Notes under the pieces: model-generated | Told to the model about the DNA's origin: nothing | What the model saw: the letters and a program-made list of their open reading frames with translations, nothing else | Databases searched by the model: none | Source of the DNA: SZUA-547 sp963669315 | Lineage (GTDB): Bacteria; Pseudomonadota; Alphaproteobacteria; Rhodobacterales; Rhodobacteraceae | Assembly (NCBI GenBank): GCA_963669315.1 | Contig: OY770021.1 | Location: forward strand, 2,108,001 to 2,172,000 | Reading direction: 5' to 3' | Length of the DNA: 64,000 nucleotides | Shown: positions 34,658 to 42,436 of the stretch, in pieces | Position numbering within the stretch: position 1 is the first letter of the stretch | Layout: each line of letters opens with the position of its first letter | Position numbers and translations under genes: made by a program

Positions 34658-35637
34658 GTTTCACGCCCTCGATTGAGACCATTCGCGCGGCGGCCGACCG
34701 GTTCAACGGCGTCGGCGTCCGCACGCCGCTGCTGGAATCGCCGCTGCTCAATGACGCGGCTGGCCGGCGGGTGCTGGTCAAAGCCGAATGCCTGCAAAAG
34801 GTCGGCGCGTTCAAGTTTCGGGGCGCGTGGAGCCGCCTGTCGGCCATGTCCCCGGAGGAACGCAAAGCCGGGGTGATCGCCTATTCCTCCGGCAATCATG
34901 CGCAGGGCGTCGCGCTTGCGGCGAAGCTGCTAGGCGCGCCGGCCGTCATCATCATGCCGAACGACGCTCCGGAGCTGAAGCGCGCCAACACCGCTGCCTA
35001 TGGCGCGGAGGTCGTGCTCTATGACCGCTGGTCGGAAAGCCGAGAAGAGATAGGAGCGGCCATCGCAGCTTCGCGCGGGCTGACGCTGGTCAAACCCTAT
35101 GACGACCCGTGGGTGATCTCCGGTCAGGGCACGGTCGGTCTGGAGATCGCGGAGCAGGCCAAGAATGCGGGCGTCGCGAAAGCTGAAGTATTGATCCCTT
35201 GCGGCGGCGGCGGTCTCGCCTCCGGCGTCGCGCTGGCGTTGGAGGCTGAGGCGCCGGGTCTGCGCCCGCGTACCGTCGAGCCGAAGGATTTCGACGATGT
35301 CGCCCGGTCACTCGCCTCCGGACAGCGTGTGAGCAACGACCCCGGCGCCCGCTCCATCTGCGATGCGATCGTTACGCCCGAACCGGGCGAGCTGACCTTC
35401 CCGATCCTCTGCCGCTTGGCCGGGCCGGGGCTGGCGGTTTCGGACGAGGAAGCGCTTGGCGCAATGCGGCGCGCGTTTCTTGATCTCAAGATCACGCTGG
35501 AGCCGGGGGGCGCCGTCGCGCTGGCCGCCGCCCTGTTCCGGCCGGACAGCATCGAGGGCGATGCAGTGATCGTCGTCGCGACCGGTGGCAATGTCGATAC
35601 GCCGGTTTTCGCCCGCGCGATGGCGATGGGACAGTAG
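34654..35637 (+). CDS. Threonine/serine dehydratase-like PLP enzyme
   Basis: This fold-type II pyridoxal-phosphate enzyme has 327 aa from GTG 34654, which overlaps the previous stop by 4 bp. The PLP lysine lies in CLQKVGAFKFRGAWSRL, the substrate loop in IAYSSGNHAQGVALAA, and the phosphate-binding glycine loop in LIPCGGGGLASGVALAL. It is a catabolic-type threonine dehydratase or a serine racemase-like homologue without the C-terminal ACT domain, so allosteric inhibition by isoleucine is unlikely. The frame is open upstream inside the hydrolase gene but lacks similarity there. The operon suggests degradation of a small hydroxy- or halo-acid, which is inference. Confidence 0.88.
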   Translation: MSFTPSIETIRAAADRFNGVGVRTPLLESPLLNDAAGRRVLVKAECLQKVGAFKFRGAWSRLSAMSPEERKAGVIAYSSGNHAQGVALAAKLLGAPAVIIMPNDAPELKRANTAAYGAEVVLYDRWSESREEIGAAIAASRGLTLVKPYDDPWVISGQGTVGLEIAEQAKNAGVAKAEVLIPCGGGGLASGVALALEAEAPGLRPRTVEPKDFDDVARSLASGQRVSNDPGARSICDAIVTPEPGELTFPILCRLAGPGLAVSDEEALGAMRRAFLDLKITLEPGGAVALAAALFRPDSIEGDAVIVVATGGNVDTPVFARAMAMGQ

Positions 35638-35726
35638 GGCGCGACCGGCGTGCGCCTTCGGATTGTCATCGCGTCCCAACTTCGCCATCATCGCGGGAAA
35701 TCGGACGGGCCGAGGGGGAAACATCA

Positions 35727-36293
35727 ATGTCGTCCAGCCAGTTGCTGACGCGCCGTACTATATTGTTCACACCACCGGCGCTGGCGTTGATCGCCTGCGC
35801 GCCGAAGCCGGCGCCCGACCCCTATGCGGACACGCCGCCGCTCGACTGGATGGATGCACGCATGGAGCAACGCGAGCGCGCCATCGCCGCCGCTTTTCTG
35901 GATCGGGTCAACGCGGAGCGAAAGTCGCGCGGGCTGGTGCAGCTGATCGGCGACCGGTCGCTGTCCGGCGTTTCTTATGATCACGCGGCGAGCGTGTTCC
36001 GGCGTGGCGTTTTCGGACGGATAACGCCTGAAGACCGCTACCCTTTCGAGCGGCTGCCAGAGACGGTTCGGAATCGCTATGCGCAGATTGGCGGCGCGCA
36101 AGTCTGGAAAGTTCGGGGCGCCAGCGAATGGTACGCAGCGCGCAATGCGGAACGTGGCGTCGTCAGCTGGATGGGCGTGCGAGAGAACCGCATGTTCCTG
36201 CTTGATCCAAATTTCAACCGCATCGGAGCCGGCGTCGTCGAGGACGATGGCGACGCGGTGGTCGTGATGCTACTGGGTCAAATCATGTCCTGA
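35727..36293 (+). CDS. CAP (SCP/PR1)-domain lipoprotein
   Basis: The 188-aa exported lipoprotein has a signal ending in a lipobox (PPALALIACAPK, the cysteine at about residue 24), followed by a Pro-rich linker. A small CAP-like domain follows: AFLDRVNAERKSRGLVQLIG, then VSYDHAASVFRRGVFG, and the final strand VGVRENRMFLLDPNFNRIGA with GVVEDDGDAVVVMLLG. The canonical CAP histidines and glutamates are only partly present, so a non-enzymatic binding role is possible. CGAGGGGG precedes the ATG. It converges on the cigR-like gene. Confidence 0.75.
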   Translation: MSSSQLLTRRTILFTPPALALIACAPKPAPDPYADTPPLDWMDARMEQRERAIAAAFLDRVNAERKSRGLVQLIGDRSLSGVSYDHAASVFRRGVFGRITPEDRYPFERLPETVRNRYAQIGGAQVWKVRGASEWYAARNAERGVVSWMGVRENRMFLLDPNFNRIGAGVVEDDGDAVVVMLLGQIMS

Positions 36294-36319
36294 GCGCCAG
36301 ACAGTCTGCGGATCGACAA

Positions 36320-36862
36320 TCAAAACCCGCCGTATATTGCGCTGTTGATCACATGGATGATCGCCTCATTCACCGGGTCGTATTCAACCATCTGATCGCC
36401 TGCCGTGTACCATTCAGAGCCGGGATAGGTCTGCGGCAGACGCCGTAGCAGGTCGTCATTATCCACTTTTTTCGCGATGCCCGGCGGTAGCGGTTTGCCG
36501 CGCTGCAGGTTTTTCGCGATACCAGGGGGCAGCGCCGTCGGGTTGCGCAGATAATCCGGCGTCCGGTCTCCGTATTCCCGACGATAACGACGCAACTCCT
36601 CGACTACGTCCTCGTCGCGATAATCGCGCCGCCACTCGCTGTAATCGGCGTCGCCCTTCTTGCCTTTGCCCGCATGGTCGGGCTTGCCACCCTTTTGATG
36701 CTTGCCCGCCTTCGGGGGCTTGCCCTTTCCCTTGCCCTGCGCTTGGCCTGACGCCCCAGCGGCCTTGTCGTTCTTGGCCTGGGCGGAGTGGTTAGGCGTC
36801 GCACTGAAGGCGGCGGCCAGCGCCAGAATCGCGAAGATGGCGGTTGCGCGGCGAAATCTCAT
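36320..36862 (-). CDS. CigR-like exported protein
   Basis: The 180-aa protein has a signal peptide (MRFRRATAIFAILALAAAFS, cleaved near SAQA) and a low-complexity Gly/Lys linker. The C-terminal domain matches the CigR/RcnB-like group: RNPTALPPGIAKNLQRGKPL then PPGIAKKVDNDDLLRRLPQ, WYTAGDQMVEYDPVNEAIIH. CigR in Salmonella is described as an anti-virulence regulator; many family members are uncharacterised inner-membrane or periplasmic proteins. The ATG at 36862 has GAGGAAAGAG upstream, while ATG 36877 forms part of that site. It is third in a minus-strand run after mltB and a related 160-aa protein. Confidence 0.8.
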   Translation of the reverse strand: MRFRRATAIFAILALAAAFSATPNHSAQAKNDKAAGASGQAQGKGKGKPPKAGKHQKGGKPDHAGKGKKGDADYSEWRRDYRDEDVVEELRRYRREYGDRTPDYLRNPTALPPGIAKNLQRGKPLPPGIAKKVDNDDLLRRLPQTYPGSEWYTAGDQMVEYDPVNEAIIHVINSAIYGGF

Positions 36863-36968
36863 CGTCTCTTTCCTCATTGGGCGATGGTTGACGCATTGAA
36901 CCATTATGCCCTGCATCCCGACTGAATTAAGGCGGCGGCAAGCGATGGTTCAACCGGCAGGCCAAATA

Positions 36969-37451
36969 TCACGATTCGTCCGAGTCCTCCGCCTCCTCCG
37001 CGAACGGTTCGGGAATAGCATCTCGGACGATGTTCAGCACGGTCAGACGCACCGGGTCCACCTCGATCAAATCACGCCCGCCAACCGCCCAGACGGAGCT
37101 GCCGCGCGAATGCGGCAGACGCCGGTTCAGCGAGGCTGGCACAGGCTTATCGCGCAGCGGATCGGGCAGAGGTTTGCGCACAGCCAGAGCCTCGGCGATC
37201 TCCGGCGCCATTGGCTGCGGCTTCAGCATGAAATCGGGCAGTGTTTCGCGATGGCGGGCGTAGGTCGAGCGAAGAACCAGTTTGACCGTCGAGATCAGAG
37301 CGTCGCTCGCCTCAGCCTGAATGCCGGGGCGTGACAGATCCTCCCCGCCGATGCGCTGCGCCTGCGTCGGGCCGGGTCGCAGCCCAAACGCCAGCACCGG
37401 CATGGTTGCAAGTCCGAGAGTGATCCTGCGCCGATCGTGAAACCGTGTCAT
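36969..37451 (-). CDS. Exported CigR/RcnB-related protein, unknown function
   Basis: The 160-aa product has a Tat-like N-terminus (HDRRRITLGLATMPVLAFGL, cleaved near TQAQ). Its C-terminal half has the same layout as the neighbouring CigR-like protein: ALAVRKPLPDPLRDKPVPAS, then LNRRLPHSRGSSVWAVGGRD and LIEVDPVRLTVLNIVRDAI. Compare RRLP...W...G...VEYDPV...VINSAI in the neighbour. I infer that the two are diverged paralogues, although overall identity is low. Its ATG overlaps the mltB stop by 4 bp (ATGA), so it is coupled to a lytic transglycosylase. No known function. Confidence 0.72.
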   Translation of the reverse strand: MTRFHDRRRITLGLATMPVLAFGLRPGPTQAQRIGGEDLSRPGIQAEASDALISTVKLVLRSTYARHRETLPDFMLKPQPMAPEIAEALAVRKPLPDPLRDKPVPASLNRRLPHSRGSSVWAVGGRDLIEVDPVRLTVLNIVRDAIPEPFAEEAEDSDES

Positions 37452-38692
37452 CCGCCCCCCGATTCCCGCCGTAAGGCGGTCAGGAAGGCCGCCGAAACAT
37501 ACCCGTCCGGCGTCTGGCCGATCCGGCGCTGAAATGCGCGCACCGCCCCCCTCGTGTTCGGACCGATAATGCCGTCCGCGCCCTGCGTATCGTGGCCAAG
37601 CCGGGTCAACAGTGTCTGCATCTCGATGGTCTCGGAGCGGCTGAGCGGTCTGTCGCCGCGCGGCCAGCTGGACTGAAACGGCCCGCCGCCGGCGATCCGG
37701 TCGCTCAAATGCCCGACCGCCAGCGCATAGGAGGTGGCGTGGTTGTAACGCATGATGACACGGAAATTCCTGAACACCAGAAAGGCCGGACCGCGCGCGC
37801 CAGCAGGCACGATGACCGCCGTGTCGCCATGATCTGGCAAGGGCTGTCCGTTCATTTGCGTCACGCCCATCGCCCGCCAGTGCGAGACAGGTTTGCGGTT
37901 GGATGCGTCGAGCTGCGCGTAGTCAACGCCCGCCGGCAGACGGACCTCCATGCCCCATGGCGCGCCGGAAACCCAGCCAAAACGCGATAGATAGTTGGCG
38001 GTCGAGGCCAGCGCGTCCGCGGGATCGCCCGCCCAGACGTCCCGCTTTCCGTCACCGGTGAAATCCACCGCATAGGCCTGAAAGCTGGTGGGGATAAACT
38101 GCGTATGGCCCATCGCTCCGGCCCAAGACCCTATCATGCGCGAAGGCGTCACGTCTCCGGATTGCAGGATCTGCAGCGCCGCGATCAGCTGCTCTTCCGC
38201 AAAACCCCGGCGGCGGCCCTCGGCGGCGAGCGTCGCCAGCGCCTCGATGACGGGTATAGAGCCGTAATTGTAGCCATAGGCGCTCTCCAGCCCCCAGATC
38301 GCCAGAAAGACAGGGCCCGGAACGCCGTAGCGCGCCGCGATTGCGCGGACGGTTTCGGCGTGAACGCCCGCCATCTCCCGCCCGGTCGCGATGCGCTTGT
38401 CGGAAACGGCGGTGTCCAGATACTCCCAAAGCGGCCGGATGAATTCGGGCTGCTTTCGGTCCAGTTCGACCACACGCGCATTCATCTCCACCCCTTTGAA
38501 GGCGTCGTCGAATACGTCGGATCTGATTCCACCGGAAAGCGCCCGCGCGCGGAATCCGTCCCGCCACTCGGCGAACCGGACCTGATCGGCGGCGGTCAGC
38601 ACCACGTCCTCAGCCGACGCCATCTTCGACGGCGCTACGCCCAGCGTCAGGGCCGCCACAAAGCAAATTCCCAATAGAGTCGTCTTGCGCAT
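37448..38692 (-). CDS. Lytic murein transglycosylase, MltB type, with peptidoglycan-binding domain
   Basis: The 414-aa exported enzyme has a signal peptide (TTLLGICFVAALTLGVAPSK). The MltB-family catalytic domain runs to about residue 330, with the glutamate in PVFLAIWGLESAYGYNYGSI, then MIGSWAGAMGHTQFIPTSFQ and AYAVDFTGDGKRDVW. The C-terminal peptidoglycan-binding domain (about 350-410) has TLLTRLGHDTQGADGIIGPN and TRGAVRAFQRRIG. It cleaves the MurNAc-GlcNAc bond. It heads an operon with two CigR-like exported proteins, which may be partners or regulators. Confidence 0.92.
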   Translation of the reverse strand: MRKTTLLGICFVAALTLGVAPSKMASAEDVVLTAADQVRFAEWRDGFRARALSGGIRSDVFDDAFKGVEMNARVVELDRKQPEFIRPLWEYLDTAVSDKRIATGREMAGVHAETVRAIAARYGVPGPVFLAIWGLESAYGYNYGSIPVIEALATLAAEGRRRGFAEEQLIAALQILQSGDVTPSRMIGSWAGAMGHTQFIPTSFQAYAVDFTGDGKRDVWAGDPADALASTANYLSRFGWVSGAPWGMEVRLPAGVDYAQLDASNRKPVSHWRAMGVTQMNGQPLPDHGDTAVIVPAGARGPAFLVFRNFRVIMRYNHATSYALAVGHLSDRIAGGGPFQSSWPRGDRPLSRSETIEMQTLLTRLGHDTQGADGIIGPNTRGAVRAFQRRIGQTPDGYVSAAFLTALRRESGGG

Positions 38693-38759
38693 GCTGCGAG
38701 CCTCGATCTGCGTGATTTATATCTAGCGCTCGGCGCCTTCGAAAAAAGTCGCCCCGGCG

Positions 38760-39614
38760 TCAGCCGAGTCGTTTGGTCGCTGTGGGTTCTCCCCCGCCGG
38801 CGGCGGCGATCCGCGTTTTCGCGTCTTCAAGAGGTTCATAGACCGTGATCATATGGTGCGCGTTGGCGTGAAAAAGCGTTTCGGGGTCGGTCATGACGCC
38901 GACATGGCCTTTCCAGAACACCAGATCGCCCCGCGAAAATGGCGCGTCGGCCGGAACCGCGTCGCCAAGAGCAGCCTCCTGCATGTCGGAATCACGCGGA
39001 CATTCCAGCCCCGCCGCCTGCATGGAAATCTGAATCAGGCCAGAGCAATCAACGCCGCTGTGATTGCGACCGCCCCACAGATACGGCGAACGCACAAACG
39101 TCTCGGCCTCGGCCACCCAGTCGGGCGCGGGATCCGAAATCGGCGCAAGCTGGCGCGCCGGCACATAGCCGCCGCCCTCCATCCGCAGATATCCATCCGC
39201 TTCGCCAATCACCTGAACGCGGGCGCCATAGGGCAGGCCGCCACCCGGCCCCGCTTTTGCGTCCGGCGTGGCCCTGAGATGAGCCATTTGCACGACAACG
39301 CGGTGGGTCGGCGCCGGCGCGCCTGTTCGCAGGCTCTTGGCGGGCACGTAACCGACATAGCCGTCCTCGGACTGCCCCCAAGCCCATTCGCTCGTCATTT
39401 CGTAGACCGTGAACCGTTCTCCAAAAATGATCTGATTGATCATCCGGTCCTTGGACTCCATGCCGTCGATCATGCCCAGAAGGGGAACGGACACGCTCAG
39501 CTCACGTCCTTCCACATAGCGGGGCGCATGGACTTCGCCCTTCAACTCTATGGCGGCCAGATCACCCCGGACCGGGGTCAGGCGCGGATGGCCCTTCAGC
39601 GCTGCGAAGCTCAT
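38760..39614 (-). CDS. NlpC/P60 (C40) peptidase with SH3-type domains
   Basis: The 284-aa protein has two bacterial SH3-like regions (about 55-105 and 115-165), then a C-terminal NlpC/P60 domain. Its catalytic cysteine is in GVDCSGLIQISMQAAG, the histidine in DLVFWKGHVGVMTDPETL, and a second histidine region in FHANAHHMITV. This is the YkfC-like arrangement that cleaves gamma-D-Glu-diamino-acid bonds of wall peptides. There is no signal peptide, so a cytoplasmic muropeptide-recycling role fits. The ATG overlaps the leucyl aminopeptidase stop by 4 bp, and the pair should act in sequence on peptides. Confidence 0.9.
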   Translation of the reverse strand: MSFAALKGHPRLTPVRGDLAAIELKGEVHAPRYVEGRELSVSVPLLGMIDGMESKDRMINQIIFGERFTVYEMTSEWAWGQSEDGYVGYVPAKSLRTGAPAPTHRVVVQMAHLRATPDAKAGPGGGLPYGARVQVIGEADGYLRMEGGGYVPARQLAPISDPAPDWVAEAETFVRSPYLWGGRNHSGVDCSGLIQISMQAAGLECPRDSDMQEAALGDAVPADAPFSRGDLVFWKGHVGVMTDPETLFHANAHHMITVYEPLEDAKTRIAAAGGGEPTATKRLG

Positions 39615-41041
39615 TCCTTGTCTCCGTATCGGTTTTCCAAAAGGGCGAAAATCGCCCGCGCGGCCTGGCATTCGCCGCCGACCGGACGGCCGGGCTTCGC
39701 CCTCGGCGTCCAGGCGAAAAGATCGACATGCGCCCAGGACCGGGTTTTCGCAAAGCGGCGCAGGAACAACGCCGCGGTGATCGCCCCCGCGAAACCGCCG
39801 CCCGGCGCGTTGTTGAGATCCGCGATCCGGCCGTCGATATCCGCGTCATACGCGTCCCAAAGCGGCAGGCGCCACAAAGGATCGCGCGCGGCGTCGGCAG
39901 CGTCGGCGATCTCTTTGGCCAGTTCATCGTCATCGGTGAAAACGGGCGGAACGTCCGGTCCGAGGGCGACACGCGCCGCACCTGTCAACGTGGCGAAATC
40001 GAACATCAACTCAGGCGACTCTGATGCGCCCTCGACCAGGGCATCGGCAAGAACCAGCCGCCCTTCAGCGTCAGTGTTGCCTATTTCAACCGTCGTTCCG
40101 TCGCGCGCGGTCAGCACATCGCCGGGCCGGAAGGCGCTGGCGGAAACCGAGTTCTCCACCGCTGGAATCAAAACCCGCAGTCGAACCGGCAGCTTTCGCG
40201 CCATGACCATATGGGCGAGGGCGAGGATGTTGGCCGCGCCGCCCATGTCCTTTTTCATCAGCGCCATACCGGCGGCGGTTTTCAGGTCCAGACCGCCAGT
40301 ATCGAAGCAAACGCCTTTCCCGACCAATGTCACCTTAGGCGCGGCCTCATTGCCCCAGACCATGTCCAGCAGGCGCGGCGCCTGCGGGCCAGCCCGACCC
40401 ACCGCATGGATCATCGGGTAGTTCTGCTCGAGAAGATCGTCGCCCACCACGGCGCGCAAACCGGCGCCGTGGCGTTCCGCCAACTCGATCATCGCGTCGT
40501 GCAGCGCTTCGGGGCCCAGATCGCCGGCTGGGATGTTGACCAGATCACGCACCATATAGACGCCTTGGGCGATGGTCTCGATCCTTGCAGCTTCGATGCC
40601 CTCGGGCGCGACGAGCCACGCCTTCGACGCCCGCTTGGACTTGTATTTATCAAACCTGTATTGCGCCAACAGCCAACCCAGCGCCTGCTCCCCAGCATCC
40701 TCATTGGGCAGGCGCGTCTCCAACCGATAGACGCCTTCCGGGGCCGATGCCGCAAGCCGCGCCAGCGCGAACCGTCCGCCTTTTCGCGCCTTGGCGTCGC
40801 CCCAACCGAACAGGATGCGCGCCAGCGCCCCGTCTTCGCCCGGTAATGCGCAAATCTCTCCCAACTTGGCCTTGAAGCCAGTCGCCTTCGCCCAGGCGCG
40901 CTGCGACGACGTCAACACCTCCAGAGCGGCGTCCAGCCTCTGTCGCTCGACCAGCGTGACCGGCGCAGCGCCGTCATCGACCGCAAATCTAGGCGACCGG
41001 GACCCGGTCCTCAGGTATCTGGGAGATTCTGCGTCGGCCAT
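39611..41041 (-). CDS. Leucyl aminopeptidase family protein (M17)
   Basis: This 476-aa cytosolic M17 aminopeptidase has the metal and catalytic motifs VTLVGKGVCFDTGGLDLKTA, MALMKKDMGGAANILALAHM and the signature VEIGNTDAEGRLVLADALVE. It releases N-terminal amino acids from peptides with two metal ions. Its coupling to an NlpC/P60 peptidase (4-bp overlap) suggests combined breakdown of wall-derived or general peptides. The ATG is at 41041; the ribosome site is weak (GACGAGACG). Confidence 0.93.
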   Translation of the reverse strand: MADAESPRYLRTGSRSPRFAVDDGAAPVTLVERQRLDAALEVLTSSQRAWAKATGFKAKLGEICALPGEDGALARILFGWGDAKARKGGRFALARLAASAPEGVYRLETRLPNEDAGEQALGWLLAQYRFDKYKSKRASKAWLVAPEGIEAARIETIAQGVYMVRDLVNIPAGDLGPEALHDAMIELAERHGAGLRAVVGDDLLEQNYPMIHAVGRAGPQAPRLLDMVWGNEAAPKVTLVGKGVCFDTGGLDLKTAAGMALMKKDMGGAANILALAHMVMARKLPVRLRVLIPAVENSVSASAFRPGDVLTARDGTTVEIGNTDAEGRLVLADALVEGASESPELMFDFATLTGAARVALGPDVPPVFTDDDELAKEIADAADAARDPLWRLPLWDAYDADIDGRIADLNNAPGGGFAGAITAALFLRRFAKTRSWAHVDLFAWTPRAKPGRPVGGECQAARAIFALLENRYGDKE

Positions 41042-41148
41042 GGCGCGTCTCGTCAGGATAAATTGATTGGCCGGTGGGGCGTGACCGGCGCGTATATCGA
41101 TACCCTAGACGGAGCCGCGTCGGTGGCAAGCCCAAAGCACTTGCGTTC

Positions 41149-41541
41149 TTATGAGCGACCGACTTCAGCTCGCGCGGTGCGAAACGCGGTCAGCGAATCC
41201 TCCCGGAGCGCCAGCAACGCCTCGACCGCCTCGGCGACCGACACGGGGCCATCGTCTCGCGCCCGATCCTCCAGATTTCGGGCAGCCTCCGCCAATGCCG
41301 CCAGGCCGATCTGTCCAGCCAACCCCACCAGGTCGTGCGCCAGCCAGCGCATTGATTCACCGGTCTCGCCCGCTTTCGCCAAATCGGCGACGGCGTTGAG
41401 CCGCCGCTCGATCTCCTGCGCTGCCCCCTCGATCAATGTGACCAGCTGGTCTGCGCCGAGTACAGAACGTAGCGCTTCGATCACGGAAGCGTCGAAAGCC
41501 GGCGTCGATCGCTCGATCGCGCTTCGCCCCGCGTCACACAT
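41149..41541 (-). CDS. Orphan HPt (histidine phosphotransfer) domain protein
   Basis: The 130-aa all-helical protein has an HPt motif, MRWLAHDLVGLAGQIGLAAL, with the phosphorylatable histidine in the AHDL context. The usual HxLKG lysine is replaced by valine. Flanking helices are IEALRSVLGADQLVTLIEGA before it and EAARNLEDRA after it, as in HPt four-helix bundles. No histidine kinase or response regulator is nearby, so it should be a trans-acting relay protein or a degenerate one. The start is ATG 41541 without a clear Shine-Dalgarno. It lies downstream of leucyl aminopeptidase's start region on the same strand, but it is upstream in transcription. Confidence 0.75.
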   Translation of the reverse strand: MCDAGRSAIERSTPAFDASVIEALRSVLGADQLVTLIEGAAQEIERRLNAVADLAKAGETGESMRWLAHDLVGLAGQIGLAALAEAARNLEDRARDDGPVSVAEAVEALLALREDSLTAFRTARAEVGRS

Positions 41542-41742
41542 TGACAGGCTCGCCTGGGGCCTGATTCACTGGCCTTCCCCTTCCAAATTCGGGACTTCAT
41601 GCGCCAATATTGAAAAATCGTCTCGGATCTACGGCGCTTCGGACTGGCGCGGCGCCACGAGTTGACGCTACTATGCGGCGGTAAGCCACGCAAACAAAGT
41701 GGAGCGGCCGCAACGTCGGCCGGGGCGAAAACGGAGCAGAGT

Positions 41743-42279
41743 ATGAAGATCAAAGCGTTTATCGCAGCCGCTGGTCTCGGCCTCGCCGGGCTGGCGATGA
41801 CGGGCGCGGCGGCCGTCGCGCAGGTCTCCTCGCGGATCGACGGCGCGGGCGACTGGAGCGTGTTCAAGACCACGACCAGCGACGGCGCGGTTTGCTGGGT
41901 CACCACCGCGCCGACCGAATGGGTCGCCAAGCGCGGCGGCAAGAAGGTCGACGTGAACCGCGGCGACGTCTATCTGATGGTTTCGGTCTGGCCGGATCGC
42001 GGCGTCAGCAATGAAGTCAGCGTGATCGCGGGCTACCCCTACGCCGCGGACAGCCGCGTGAATGCAAATATCGGGTCGGACGCCTTCACCATGTACACCG
42101 ATGGCGAGGGTGCCTGGCTGGGTTCGCCCGATGACGACGGATCGATGGTCAAGTCGATGCGGCGCGGCCGGTCGGCCACCGTGGTCGGCAAATCCGGCCG
42201 CGGCACGGAGACGACCGACACCTTTTCGCTGATGGGCTTTTCCGCAGCGCTAAAGGCGGCCGAGGAAGCCTGCGGCTAG
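41743..42279 (+). CDS. IalB-like exported protein (invasion-associated locus B family)
   Basis: The 178-aa protein has a signal peptide (MKIKAFIAAAGLGLAGLAMT, cleaved near AVAQ) and a beta-rich domain of the IalB family: DWSVFKTTTSDGAVCWVTTA, VYLMVSVWPDRGVSNEVSVI, and a C-terminal FSAALKAAEEACG with the second cysteine for a disulphide. IalB contributes to erythrocyte invasion in Bartonella, but many free-living alphaproteobacteria have several paralogues with unknown roles. ATG 41743 is chosen because it begins the signal peptide, with GGAGC about 10 bases upstream. It stands alone before rlmN. Confidence 0.83.
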   Translation: MKIKAFIAAAGLGLAGLAMTGAAAVAQVSSRIDGAGDWSVFKTTTSDGAVCWVTTAPTEWVAKRGGKKVDVNRGDVYLMVSVWPDRGVSNEVSVIAGYPYAADSRVNANIGSDAFTMYTDGEGAWLGSPDDDGSMVKSMRRGRSATVVGKSGRGTETTDTFSLMGFSAALKAAEEACG

Positions 42280-42343
42280 ACGATTGGCTTTACCCGGAGA
42301 GCGGGTCTGCGACTTGGCGCGGCGCCGCGATCGTGATATCTGA

Positions 42344-42359
42344 CGCCCTTTCTAGGGCG
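42344..42359 (+). terminator. Weak hairpin between the ialB-like gene and rlmN
   Basis: CGCCCT (42344-42349) pairs with AGGGCG (42354-42359) around a TTCT loop, followed shortly by GCGTTTTGG. The stem is short and the T-run brief, so it is only a possible terminator of the ialB-like gene or a leader hairpin of rlmN. Confidence 0.35.
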
Positions 42360-42436
42360 GCGTTTTGGTGCGCCGCCTCTTTTGTCGTCGGCCATTGGCG
42401 CGGAGTCGCCATCGCCGTCGCAGGGGTTTGAGAACG

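Noticed and set aside
38853..40421. 522-codon plus-strand frame over the NlpC/P60 and leucyl aminopeptidase genes
   Set aside because: It spans two well-supported genes on the opposite strand and resembles nothing.
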